From Gautieria morchelliformis (taxonomy: Eukaryota > Basidiomycota > Agaricomycetes > Gomphales > Gomphaceae), in assembly GCA_015179125.1 (NCBI GenBank), contig WHVA01000217.1, forward strand, positions 1-64,000: a stretch of 64,000 bases of DNA, written 5' to 3'. The translations under genes and the position numbers were made by a program. The number at the start of each line of letters is the position of its first letter. Position 1 is the first letter of the stretch. This document shows positions 1-10,148 of the stretch, in pieces. Under the pieces are notes generated by a model. That model saw nothing but the letters and a program-made list of their open reading frames with translations. It was not told the DNA's origin and made no database searches.

Positions 1-3000
1 CCTCTACAGGCAGACATGAAAATGACGAGTGGGAGAGGATCGAGCACTGTGAATACATGAATTACAGTGGGGGCCATTGCAGCGATTGGAGGATAAAAAG
101 AATACACATGCAGCAATAATTGGAATAATATGGCTGTGTATCAGGGGTGATCACCAGGAGCCCTAGCAGACGGGACCGGCTGCGAAGTGGAAGATGGGAA
201 TTTGAGACAGAGAAGGCAGAGATACTTAAGACACACCTGGTGTTTTGTTTTTCTCACTCCGGAGCTTCCAGTGGCAGTAGAGGATGATGTTTTATTCGGG
301 GCACCCTGATCAAGTCCACTTGAGCATGGGTATACGAGTGTATGATGAAAAAAAAAAAAAAAATAAACCTTGGCAACCATCATTATCTTAGCGGTCTGCA
401 GTCGAATCAGGAGTGGCCATATGACAAATGGCCGTGATCTAACCTTTCCCCTGCCCTGCCCTTGGCTGGTTGGAAGGAAGTTGTTAGATATGTAGACTCA
501 TTAGACATGAATATACTGTGAAAGATTAAGAGCAGCTGATGATGGATTAGATGTAGATTCAAACTTCGGTCTGAAGTCGAATCGAGTGGAGTCGTAAAAA
601 CAGATAGATAGAGTAAACACAAGGTGTGTATGCTCTTCAGTGAAAACTACGCAGGTATATGCGTCGCAAGATATCAAGTTACTTCAAGAATGTGAGTTCT
701 AATTGACTGGAGAATGTAGATACACATGTTGAACTATTATCTATCTATGAGGTGTGCTGCGGCGCGAAGAGCGGAGGGGGACGTGTGGATCAATTCAAGT
801 GTCTGGACTCGGGGGTACGGTGTTCCGGAGGCAGCGGGGGCTAAGATGCTAGTCTATCGAATGGGGAGGGATGTAGGTAGTCATATATATCAGAAACATC
901 GATTTAGGAAAGAAAGGCATATGGAAGATATGTGAAGATGCGGCTCAGCCGCTAGCTCCTCCGTGGATCAATGCGCCTCGGGCTCGGGCTTCGTCTTGAA
1001 TCCGCGGGTACTGGATCAGGGATGAGTCGGCAGGGCAATGGAAACATCGTGGTGTGTCATGTGGACGTGTGGGTTCTAGTGAGGAGCTGAGGATCAGTGG
1101 CACGGACGTGTCACAGGTGGGAAGGATTGGGTGGGTAAAGTAAACTGATAGTAGTGTTTTGGAATAGGATTATGACATATACATGCACCATTGGGATTGT
1201 TTCAAGCATCTTGTAGTGTTTAGACTTGGCTCTGTGTCAGTAAAAATAATAATAAGTCAACCTAGACACACTGGAAGCTGATGCATGCTGCTTACATTGA
1301 ATATGGGCGCATGCTGTGCAGTGGTGAACCTGGCGTGGTGCAGTGTGTAAGTTATGAAATGACATGCCCTGTGAAATAGTGAATAACGGCACATACATGG
1401 GTGATACCCCGTCAACAAGGGAGGCCTGCGCCAGGCACAGACTTGCTGGAACCATTGAGTACAAATGTCCAGTGTAGAGCTTGCAGTCACTGTATACACG
1501 GGCCATTGTGAAAGAAAGAAAAAAGTATGAGAGTGAGAGTGAGAGACACAGGGAGCAAACCGACTCACCCTCAATGTTGGTGCTAGTACACCCCGTGGCA
1601 TTATATGTGTATCCATCGAATATGCTCGCGTTCCCTCCCACAATAGGGAGTGCAGTGATTGTGGGGAGGATGTGGAGCGTGGAGTAGGGAGGGCTGTCGT
1701 CATTTCAAAGTCATAGTTACTGCAGGAGCAGGGGTGGTAAGAGGTGTCACAGTTCATGCGGAATGTGTTATAGCAACCGTAGTGGGGCGAGATTGAGAAT
1801 GATGCAAGAGATAAATGAAAAGGACAGTCAGCCCATAAGCAAATAAACAAAGACATGGCCAAATCCTCCAAGGTTGTCATCTCTCATCCACAGTGCCCCC
1901 CAGTGTTGATGCTGAATGTGTCGAAGTTGTCTGTCAGAGTCAGAGGTGGGTGGGATGTCTCGACGCTTGTATATGGTACCTGTCCAAGCAAAAAAGATCC
2001 TATTCAGGTTTGTTGGACTTACGTATGGCACACGTACTTCCTGAGGCCTCAGTTCTTGAAGAGGCGGCCGACACGAAGTCAGAATCAATTATATGTGTGG
2101 CAAAGATTGTTGAAAGTGTTACTTACGTTGAGGTAGAGACTGAAATATGCTACTGGTATCGAAGGCCTGTGCAAAAACAGCTTATGGATATGCACAATTG
2201 AGGGTATTGAGCGCAATAATGAGGACATGAAAAGGTGACTTACTTAGCATTTGCCTGGTTGCAGACTCCATCATCTAACCGAGGACATGTTCATCAAGTT
2301 CAAGAGTAGTTATCATCAATGTGAACGGTTATTCGTTGTTGGGGGTCATGGCGGTAGGAAGGAGTTGCAATTTGGAAAGTGTCGGACATTGAATTGACTT
2401 ACCAAATCTCATTATTGCACACACATGCAGCCCAACCCTAGAGACGTTTTCCGCAGCACTAGATGATGTGATGGTTCTTTGCTGTGCTCACAATGATTTG
2501 CTTGTGCTAACTTAGTAAGTGAATTTGTCATCTCAAGGCTCGAAGCAGTCAGCGTGCTATGGTGACTTGGACCGCTGCTTTTGGGTAGCTTATTTTAAGT
2601 GCCCAAATGTACTTAATTTTGGTGTTAGCTAAAATTATTTCCTTGACACTGGTTTTGGGGTGAAAAAAGCTACTGAAAATAAGTGCTAGTGCAAAAAGTA
2701 CTTATTTTAAGTGCCCACTCTTCCTACAGTGTCTGTCCTGTGCAATTGACAGACTGTCGAGAGTATTAGTAGCACCTTTCACACTTGCTCAAATTCTATC
2801 AACCAGGTCTTGTTTAGAAGCTATGAGCCTGTAGATACTCAGAAAAATGTCCAAACCATGATACCTCCATTGTACGTACCAGGAGATTGTGATGCTTTCC
2901 TGACCGTTGGTGGGTCACGTGCATGGTGGCACAGAAAACAATAATATGTTTGATAGACCAGAACTGGTTATTATATTCTCGCTGTGATAAGCAACACCAC

Positions 3001-3190
3001 CGAGTACCTGTGATTCATGTTCGCAGCTTCTATCCTGCATGGTTGTGCATAATATATTACGGCAGGGGTTCAATGGCCGTGTCAATTTAGTATTACTATA
3101 TCTTGTCCATTAATTGAACTTCACAGGGTGTCAGAGTAGAAGGTCAAGTATCTCAGAAATGCTTTATATATATATATACATGAATAAAGG
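1..3190. other. No gene called; AT-rich, repeat-like sequence
   Basis: I find no convincing coding region in this stretch. The short open frames do not resemble a known domain and overlap each other on both strands. A run of about 17 A residues sits near 346-362 and could be the tail of a retroposed sequence read on the plus strand, but I cannot define its 5' end. Between 1890 and 2200 there is a weak plus-strand open stretch with intron-like GT/AG borders and no recognisable motif. Nothing here looks like a tRNA or other structured RNA gene. Confidence 0.5.
2586..2720. repeat. Short repeat cluster, possible MITE remnant
   Basis: The 17-nt string CTTATTTTAAGTGCCCA occurs twice in direct orientation (about 2589-2605 and 2701-2717). 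A partial inverted version lies between them near 2675-2690. This could be the decayed end of a small inverted-repeat element, but no target-site duplication was found. Confidence 0.35.
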
Positions 3191-3192
3191 AC

Positions 3193-3591
3193 TTATTTTC
3201 TTGTGTGCAGTCGCTTGCTCCATGGGTTTGACACCTCGAGTTCACTGAGCTTGCGCTTGGTCATGGTGCCAGTCTGAACGGATCCAGTGAGTGTCTCAGC
3301 TATTTCTGTGAAGCCATTGTCAGCTGATGTATCGGGGCCCAGTGTGATGGATTCCACAGGAACAATGGATTCAGCAGGCGCGATGGTTTCAGCAGAGGTG
3401 CGTAACAGTATAGGAGTTGCACGAAGCTGTCCGTTGTACCTTTTGATACGCAACAGAAGTCTTTCGTGTGGCATATTCTCTGACAAGGTCTCCATCCCAG
3501 CAGGTGGCAGCAAGCGAGGTGGCTGCATAGTAGAAGAGGGAGGAGGAGAATGCACCAAACGAATAGGCAGCTCAGCCGAAGGGATGCGCAA
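3193..3591 (-). CDS. Hypothetical 132-residue ORF downstream of the LINE
   Basis: An uninterrupted minus-strand frame of 132 codons. It is rich in Ser, Pro, Glu and Leu with a basic C-terminus, and no domain is recognised. It follows the end of LINE ORF2 on the same strand by roughly 70 bp, so it may be LINE 3' sequence, a fragment of another transposon, or chance. The frame is closed by a normal stop and followed by an AT-rich tract with TATATATATATA at about 3167. I do not assign a function. Confidence 0.3.
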   Translation of the reverse strand: MRIPSAELPIRLVHSPPPSSTMQPPRLLPPAGMETLSENMPHERLLLRIKRYNGQLRATPILLRTSAETIAPAESIVPVESITLGPDTSADNGFTEIAETLTGSVQTGTMTKRKLSELEVSNPWSKRLHTRK

Positions 3592-3661
3592 GACAGGTGA
3601 CAGATGAGCAGGTGGTCCAGCAGAAGAAATGCATGGGGAAGATGACCGATCAGTATGTGGC

Positions 3662-4385
3662 TCAGGTGGTAAGTAGGATAAGAGCCATTTCTATGGCTGG
3701 TTGAACATGAGTAGGGGGTAGGATAGGAGCCATTTCCATGGTTGGTTTCAAGCTTTGTGCGTATCTGTTCAGCAGAGTGCAATGATCTATGCTGTTAAGT
3801 AGAGTAAGGGGAGACATCACTGAAGAGCTCCTTAAAGCGGCCAGTCGCCCTACGTAGTCCAGGAGAGCCAGTATTCCCTTGTCTCGCCCTAGCAGTTCGT
3901 GCATCGACTTAGATCGTCTCCCTAATCTTCTCACTACTTTGATATGGGCGTGGGTGTGGGCTCGGCAGTCGAAAAGGAAGTGGTGTATGGATTCATCCAC
4001 CCGATGACACGCCGGACAGAGTGGGGAAGCTATTTTCTTGATTCAATAAAGATGTTTATTGAGCAGTCCTCAGCTGGATGAGAAGGCTAGCTTGAGCCCA
4101 GGAGTAGCTGAGCAGAGCTTTGTGGTTGTTCTTCGAGGGCAGGTTTCTGACATTGTTGTTTATTTGAAGGAAGCGGGGAGACAATTGCCACTTTGTCATC
4201 CATTTTCTCCGGAGCTCCGATTTGAATTCCTGTCTCGTCGCTGCCAGGCTGCGGGGCAGAGGTCCTTCAGTAAGGAACACCGGGAGAGTACTTGCCTGAC
4301 TGCTATCTCCTCCAGCTGCTTCCCTGGCTGCGCTATCTGCCCTTTCATTGCCATCCACCTTGTCATGTCCCGCATCGATGGTCAA
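3662..4385 (-). pseudogene. LINE ORF2 3' end: RNase H tail and CCHC finger
   Basis: This minus-strand segment carries the last part of LINE ORF2. It begins with the RNase H C-terminal motif GHDKVDGNERADSAA, where the final Asp is the fourth acidic site. It continues through a helical linker to an LCPACHRVDESIHHFLFDC finger (Cx2C...H...C) typical of the end of Tad1-type ORF2. A stop lies between the linker and the finger, near 4055, so the reading is broken. The upstream neighbour in the protein lies at 5302-5426, across the poly(A)-containing insert. Confidence 0.75.
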
Positions 4386-5301
4386 GGCAACACAGCAACA
4401 TCAATCGGTCTCCAGTCTTTTATTCTTCTTGACTGCGCCGCTCCTTCTGTCATGCTAGACCGCCTCGGCGGCCGAGTACTTACAAAGCCAGATGCCCACA
4501 CAGGATAACACACACACATGGGGATAGACGTACCTCTCTCATCATCTGAGTGGGGTGGTAAACGGCTCAAGGAGCCGGGCCGGTGGGGGACAAGGTCCAT
4601 CATCGGTGCATCCACCCGCTCGAGAGCGCAGTGGGATGGGAGCCCCAGGGAGCGAGGGGGAAGGCCCACCCTGTTTTAGGTAGCTTGTGTGTAGCGACCA
4701 TCGTAGACCCTATCTAAGGTCGTATAAAATGAAGAGAAAAAAAAAAAAAAAAAAAAAAAAACTCTTAGATGACTGGTCGGAAACACAAACCAATTGTAGC
4801 CAGTTTGGCAGTGCTTGGCAAAAAACCTACAACTTTTCCAGGAGGCATGCGCAATTCATTGACAGCATTGACATCTTCATCATTGAGAATGTTTGTGCTG
4901 AGGAGCTGACACTAGGTTTCAGGGCGTGAGGTCTTGCCCATTCCAATACAAACGAAGTTATTTTGGGTCCAGGGGCCACTCTGTTTCTTACCATGCACTG
5001 GGCTTCCAGCTTGGCATCTGTGGTGAATATGCCTGCCAGCTGAGTTTTTTGTTGTTATGCGATCAGACACCATATGAAATGGCTTGGGCCGCAATAAGCA
5101 AGCGCACACTCACAACAGTCCTAGCAGCGGTCAAGTTGGAAGCTACACATCGTATTCCTGACCCAAGCATCGAGCTAACTCCTGTCCAGATTCAAGAAGG
5201 ACCATTCTTTGAGGTAAGTGAGATTGCATGGGATAAAACTCTGCAATTAATGTGCAGCATTGTTACAGGCAGCTCATGTTAACCATACTCCTGTTAAGAT
5301 C
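4378..5301 (+). mobile_element. Insert in LINE RNase H with internal poly(A) tract
   Basis: The LINE RNase H reading runs ...VAW-I from the right and resumes D-AGHDKVD on the left, so about 920 bp were inserted between them. ATC stands on both sides and may be a 3-bp duplication. The left half (4378-4761) ends in 25 A residues at 4737-4761 after a short GAAGAG, like the 3' end of a retroposed or LINE transcript read on the plus strand. The right half (4762-5301) differs. It has open plus-strand reading interrupted by a clean GTAAGT...TTACAG intron (about 5214-5269). I cannot name the source. It may be two successive insertions. Confidence 0.5.
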
Positions 5302-5426
5302 CAGGCTACCTTCAGGTTCGTGTGCCGGCGATGGGAAGGCCTGACCAGCTTGTTGGCCAGACCACGGACCTGTCCCAGTATGTGCTGACCAGGGCGTGAC
5401 TTGATGTGGCCCAGCGACTGTATCAC

Positions 5427-5617
5427 TGTAAAGAAGTGGATTCAGAGGGGGGGGGGGTCCACAAGACCCCACTGTATAGTAGTGCATGGGAACCGCCGGC
5501 GGTTCCCCAGCTTAACTTACCTTGTAAACTGTCACTACGTAGCATCAGAATCCCACAGCTTGGTCGATCTCTGCTGCTCTTGTGATACCCACAAGGCTCT
5601 AAGTTTACTCCTTTACA
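5427..5617 (+). repeat. 5' LTR of hairpin-array element
   Basis: 191 bp, TG...CA, identical at both termini to the partner repeat. It contains an 11-G homopolymer (13 in the partner) and a 20-bp perfect palindrome at 5488-5507 (GGGAACCGCC and its reverse complement). By eye it differs from the right LTR by about four substitutions plus the G-run length, so insertion was fairly recent but not brand new. No hammerhead ribozyme core (CTGATGA...GAAA) was found on either strand. Confidence 0.85.
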
Positions 5618-6199
5618 CTTTTTTGAGATTCCATTGGCTGTTTGCCCAGCAAACAGCTGGACTGTGTTTTCAGCAGCGTCTTGAAAAAGACCGCTACTCT
5701 GACGGCTTCACCGTCGAAAACTGTTGCTGCAATGTCATCATCGCAGGAATGCCTCGTGACAGACCGCGAGGAGAGCCGGCAACGGCTCTGTAGGTTCAGA
5801 GCGTTGGAGGACAGGATAGCTGAGTTGTGCCGCATCTTACGCAACCTACGCCACAACTCACCCAACGACGACGACCTGGCCAAACCGCTGTGGAGCACAC
5901 TCGCACCAGCACCCACGCGAGTCAAACTGAATGGGGACACGCCTTCGCTGAAGGAAGGCATGGAACCGGTCGCGCAGCCGGCCAGCCCAATGCCATGGCC
6001 TGGCCACAACGAGGTTCCCCCATGGTGCATCCACGCCCCACGACATCCCCAGGCTCCCCAGGCTCCCCAGGGACAGGCCGGCCACACTGGGTGTGACACG
6101 TGACATGACACACCCGTCGACGCCGCCTCCACCGTCCCCATCGCGCATCCGCGCTCCAGGCCGCCCCAGACGGCCGCGGATGGTGGCACACACCACCTG

Positions 6200-7320
6200 G
6201 TGTGTGCATCCACCCTGTGGAATGCCCAGGAGCCCCCCAGGATCGCTGGGAACCCACGTAAGCCGCCATCAGCGTGCAGTGTCATCCGCGCACCCCAGCT
6301 GCCACCCCAGCCACCCTGCTCGGTCCCAGCCAGTGGGACCGGTGGTGCACGCTCCTTAGAGCGTGCATCCACCTCTGGGGACCCTCCAGAGTCCCCAGAG
6401 CCGGCCAGAAGTCGTGCACGCCGCGCCCGGCGTGCAACGACATCCGCGCACCCCAGGTACCGCCCCGGCCGCCCCACCCGCTCCCAGTGAGTGGGAATGG
6501 TGGTGCACGCTCCTTAGAGCGTGCATCCACCTCTGGGGGCCCTCCAGAGGCCCCCAGAGTCGGCCAGACATCGCGCACGCCGCGCCCCACGTGCGGTGTC
6601 ATCCGCGATCGTGCGCGGCCCCAGGCGCCGTCCCGGGCGCCCTGCTCGCTGGGAGCAAGCAGGAGAGGTGGTGCACACTCCCTAGAGCGTGCATCCACCT
6701 CTGGGGGCCCTCAAAAGGCCCCCAGAGCGCTCCAGGCGCCGCGCACACCCCTCTGCCCGCGCTTGCGGCCACCTGCAGACCCGCCCCCGTCCAAGGCGGG
6801 TCCCGCGTGGTGCCCCATGTCCCCAGCACATACGCATGGTGCTGGGGCACCTCCGCGCGCGACAGGACCGGCCCGCCGCCGCGTCCACACTCGTGGGCGG
6901 CCTCTGGAGCCACCCCGTCCATCCCGCTCGTTCCCAGCGAGCGGGAATGGTGCAGCACGTCCTGTGGGACGTGCCCCCACTGCTGGGGGGGCCCCTCAGG
7001 GATCCCCCAGAGGCCGTCGGATGCCACGAAAGCCGCGCCCGCAGCGCCGCTCCCCCCGCCCCCGTCAGCGGCGGGTCCCACATGGCGCACTGGGTCCCCA
7101 GCAGACACCCAGGCTGCTGGGGCTCCATGCCGCGTGCCAGGGCCGGCCCACCACAGCGTCCGCGTTCGTGCGTGGGCCCAGAGGCTGTCCCGGCCGCCAT
7201 GCTCTCTCCTGTCAAGGAGGGAGCATGCGGCACGCCCCAAGGGGCATGCATCTGCATCTGGGGACCCACCAAAGGTCCCCAGAAGCTCCCGGTTGCGGCA
7301 TATGTCGCAACCGCCCCATT
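6200..7320. repeat. Degenerate ~160-bp modules built from three hairpins
   Basis: A GC-rich region in the middle of the hairpin-array element repeats a module about every 160-170 bp at first, more widely later. Each module holds a hairpin of type GCACGCTC-CTTA-GAGCGTGC (6347-6366, 6505-6524, 6673-6692, 6955-6974, 7230-7249), one of type CTCTGGGG...CCCCAGAG (6373-6400, 6531-6559, 6699-6727, 6983-7010, 7257-7283) and a third of type CCCGCTCG...CGAGCGGG (for example 6923-6945). Arm sequences differ between modules but pairing is mostly kept. For example GCTC/GAGC in the first copies becomes GTCC/GGAC at 6955-6974. Two copies (6673, 7230) have one mismatch each. Confidence 0.8.
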
Positions 7321-8231
7321 GCCGGCCCCCTGCGGAGCCACCGCCATTAGTGCATGACAGTCCGCAGCTAACAAATGCGGTCACGATGTGGAAGACCCGC
7401 GCCGAAAGGAGCGGGACAAGCGGCGAATGCCGCCGCCAGCCGTCCCGGTCGAACAGGACGTAAGGTTCGGGAATGAACCTCAAGAGCAACCAGCTGCCCC
7501 CATGGACAGCTGCAAGATGATCCAACAGATCGTCAGAAAGTGTGCCTCTGCCTGCATCACATGCCTGGCGTGCACACAAATGCACATCCGTTGTGTCCAG
7601 GTCCATGGACACAATGCCCAGCGGCTGTATGCAGCCGCTGGCCTGTTCGGCCATGAAGTGGTCAAGTATTGACTGCTTCGGTAATGTCATTGCGTAGGGC
7701 TCCTCCGAGTCCTACGGGTGACATCATGTCACAAAGCAGTCAATTATTGACCGCTTGGCTATTCCTTGCATAGGGCCCTGCCAGGTCCTATGGCTGCATA
7801 ACTGCTATCCTTCACAGTTAGGCACCAATGATGCCTAGATCATTGGCTGTTCAGTTCCCCACAGACATCACCTGTCTGTGGGTTTGAGAGCATTCAAGTT
7901 GTTCTCAACCGTGGGTTTCGGTTCAGAGGGGGAAGAACCATGCCCCCAAACCAACCAACCACCCACTATAACCGGGGAGTGCTGGCGAAGCCGGCACAAC
8001 CACGGGTGTTCAGAATGATGAACACCAGAACAGATGTGTTGGTACTATGCCAACACATCTGCCATGATGCCATGTCATGACATCATGCCATTCATGTCAG
8101 ATCTGAGGCATCAGATCTGCGGTTATTCTGAGGTACATCAGAATGACCTGGTCCACACACCCATCCCTTTCTCAAGGTCAAAGGGGCGCTTCTTTTGGCT
8201 CACCCGATGGGTTCCTTCTAGAAGTGGAGGG

Positions 8232-8424
8232 TGTAAAGAAGTGGATTCAGAGGGGGGGGGGGGGTCCACAAGGCCCCACTGTATAGTAGTGCGTGGGAAC
8301 CGCCGGCGGTTCCCCAGCTTAACTTACCTTGTAAACCGTCACTACGTAGCATCAGAATCCCACAGATTGGTCGATCTCTGCTGCTCTTGTGATACCCACA
8401 AGGCTCTAAGTTTACTCCTTTACA
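8232..8424 (+). repeat. 3' LTR of hairpin-array element
   Basis: 193 bp, starts TGTAAAGAAG and ends CTCCTTTACA, followed at once by the ATCAC duplication and then LINE RNase H sequence. The same central palindrome is kept at 8295-8314. Preceded by the purine-rich tract AGAAGTGGAGGG. Confidence 0.85.
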
Positions 8425-8914
8425 ATCACACCCTGATTGTCAAGCAAGACCGTGGCTGATGGTAGGACCCTTTCCTTCAAGAGGAGGGCCAGAGCCAGGG
8501 CGACGCCCACAGCATCAGCCTTGTATGTCGTGTGGTCAGAGAGTTGTCCTAAGCAGTATTTGGCGGAGATTGTCATGGTGTCACCCTTATATAATATCGC
8601 TGACGCTCCTGCATTCCCATTGATGCCTGACCCATCCATGTATACCCTGATGCCTGCGCTGTTAGTAAGATCATCTTCTTTGGACTGATCCCGAGAATCT
8701 GCTATTTCAAGCTGGAAGAGGGCTCCTTCGCTAGGTAAGTGGTAGGCAGGTTGGATGGTTTCATAGTCGTTTGGGTCGATGTCGAAGAAGTCTAGTAGGC
8801 AATAGAGGGGAGATGGATGTCTGTGGACCACCCGCTTGGCACAGGACCTGGGGATCTTGTGGAGGGGGTGAGATGGGGGGAGGCTCGCCAGACGAACTGT
8901 GGCGCGGTGACAGG
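8425..8914 (-). pseudogene. LINE ORF2 RNase H domain (N-terminal part)
   Basis: Minus-strand reading includes the RNase H signatures VYMDGSGINGNAGASA (first Asp), YKADAVGVALAL (the usual Glu position reads Asp) and LLDNQGVI (third acidic site). The next residues, ...QSLGHIKSRPGQHILGQ, continue at 5426 after the hairpin-array element is removed. On the other side the reading joins the RT end at 10153 once the 1.23-kb solo LTR is removed. The domain cuts the RNA strand of RNA:DNA hybrids in this LINE clade. It is not functional here because the gene is split. Confidence 0.82.
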
Positions 8915-10148
8915 TGTCAAGATTGGTTTTTAGGCATTAATATCGTGTATTAGTGAACACAGCGAATGCCCGAATAACTTGTGCGAATAAGTATGCCATT
9001 CAGTGAATAGGTGAACCAACAAATGTTCACAAGATAAGAGGGCTGCCCGAATGGAGCTTGCCCTATCTACAGTCGTAGCGAAATAGCCCATGGCACTTGA
9101 CGATATAACGTGCAAGGTGTCACGGAAGGGTTGCCTAAGCGACGACAATCCCTTCGCCGGCGAAGGCGCTCCTTCGGAGCCCTTTGCCAACAGCACAGAA
9201 GATAGTTTGAAGGCTAAGGTAATGAAGATAAAGTATGAGAACTCACCAGTGATGCCTAAGTCCTCTTCTGGTCGAAGATAGAAATCTACAGGAGAAGGCT
9301 CAAGACGATGATCACAGTGAGGTCAAGTTGCACAAGATGGACATATGATAATTGAACTGGGGGATATACATGCGAATGTAAACTATTTGTATCGAATGCT
9401 CGTAAGGTATCAGTGAATAGGAACGAGGCCATCATGAGTCAGGGTTGGATAGGGGTGTGCAGTCATGATACAACATAGATGAAATAAACATACAATAGAG
9501 TGAGAGAAGAGGGCGAACATGAAACGACGGAGAGTAAAGGTGGCGAAGGCACTTATGTATGAAACCATGTCTTGGGACCCGCATATACACCACCCTTCAC
9601 GGACTCTTCGTCTACTGGGTTGATCCCACATGACCTACGGGTAGGACGTCCCGCAAACACATCCTGTTCATATGAAGAAGCTGATGGAACTAGTGATGAG
9701 CCATCATGCTGGTTAGGGGATGTCGATCGTGTTTTGATGGTGTGCCTTCTGGCGAATGATGCGAGCAGTGAATGGTTGTTCGGCGAAATGCGGTGAAGGG
9801 CGAAATAGAATGATCATCGAAGAGCCGTGGCCCAAGCGGAGGGCAAAGCCATGCGAACATAAAGGAGGACTGGGAAAATGGATAATAGGGATAACTGGGC
9901 ATAGGAAATGAATGAGTTGTGCCATCCGATCAGAGGAGCATCTGACGGGGTGCGAGTCAGGGAGGTGAGGGGACCTGTGGTAGACAATCGAGTCGGGGAG
10001 GAAGTGTTGATCGAGTCCAGGTAGCGCTGCTACGTGCGAATGATGTGAAAGCGAATAAACATTTGGGGCATTTGGCGAGGAGTGAATGGGGAGAACGTAA
10101 AAGTGGGGTGTCGAAGTTACTGGGTATACAAATAGACGGGTCATGACA
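8915..10148. mobile_element. Solo LTR, 1.23-kb family, copy 1
   Basis: Begins TGTCAAGATTGG and ends GTCATGACA, so the termini are inverted TGTCA/TGACA. It is flanked by ACAGG on both sides (8910-8914 and 10149-10153). It interrupts LINE ORF2 between the RT and RNase H domains, and excising it with one ACAGG rejoins the LINE reading (LLLLNAC-HRATVRLA). No internal coding region is present, so it is a single LTR left after LTR-LTR recombination. It is clearly homologous to 26964-28206 over most of its length. LTR length and 5-bp duplication suggest a gypsy- or copia-type parent not present in the window. Confidence 0.85.

Larger units (their letters stand above)
5427..8424 (+). mobile_element. 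LTR-flanked, non-coding hairpin-array element (3.0 kb)
   Basis: Two direct repeats of about 190 bp (5427-5617 and 8232-8424), each starting TGTAAAG and ending CTTTACA, bound the element. ATCAC stands immediately outside both ends (5422-5426, 8425-8429) as a 5-bp target duplication in the LINE. A purine tract AGAAGTGGAGGG directly precedes the right LTR, as a polypurine tract should, giving plus orientation. The interior has no protease, integrase, RT or RNase H motif. It is instead packed with short inverted repeats, at least two dozen, with 5-11 bp arms and 3-8 nt loops in most cases. Layout and size resemble non-autonomous LTR elements (TRIM/LARD class). Overlapping long GC-rich frames in 5605-7690 on both strands are best seen as by-products of composition. 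Confidence 0.85.

Noticed and set aside
1237..1880. Overlapping 134- and 207-codon ORFs on the minus strand
   Set aside because: No domain, skewed His/Ser/Cys composition and mutual overlap. Treated as chance frames.
5605..7690. Several long overlapping ORFs on both strands (up to about 366 codons) in the GC-rich interior of the hairpin-array element
   Set aside because: They overlap in five frames, are low-complexity (Pro/Ala/Arg/Gly), repeat with the hairpin modules and match no domain. Rarity of stops follows from GC content.
5427..8424. Retrozyme with hammerhead ribozymes
   Set aside because: No CTGATGA...GAAA core was found in the LTRs on either strand, and the element is much longer than known retrozymes.
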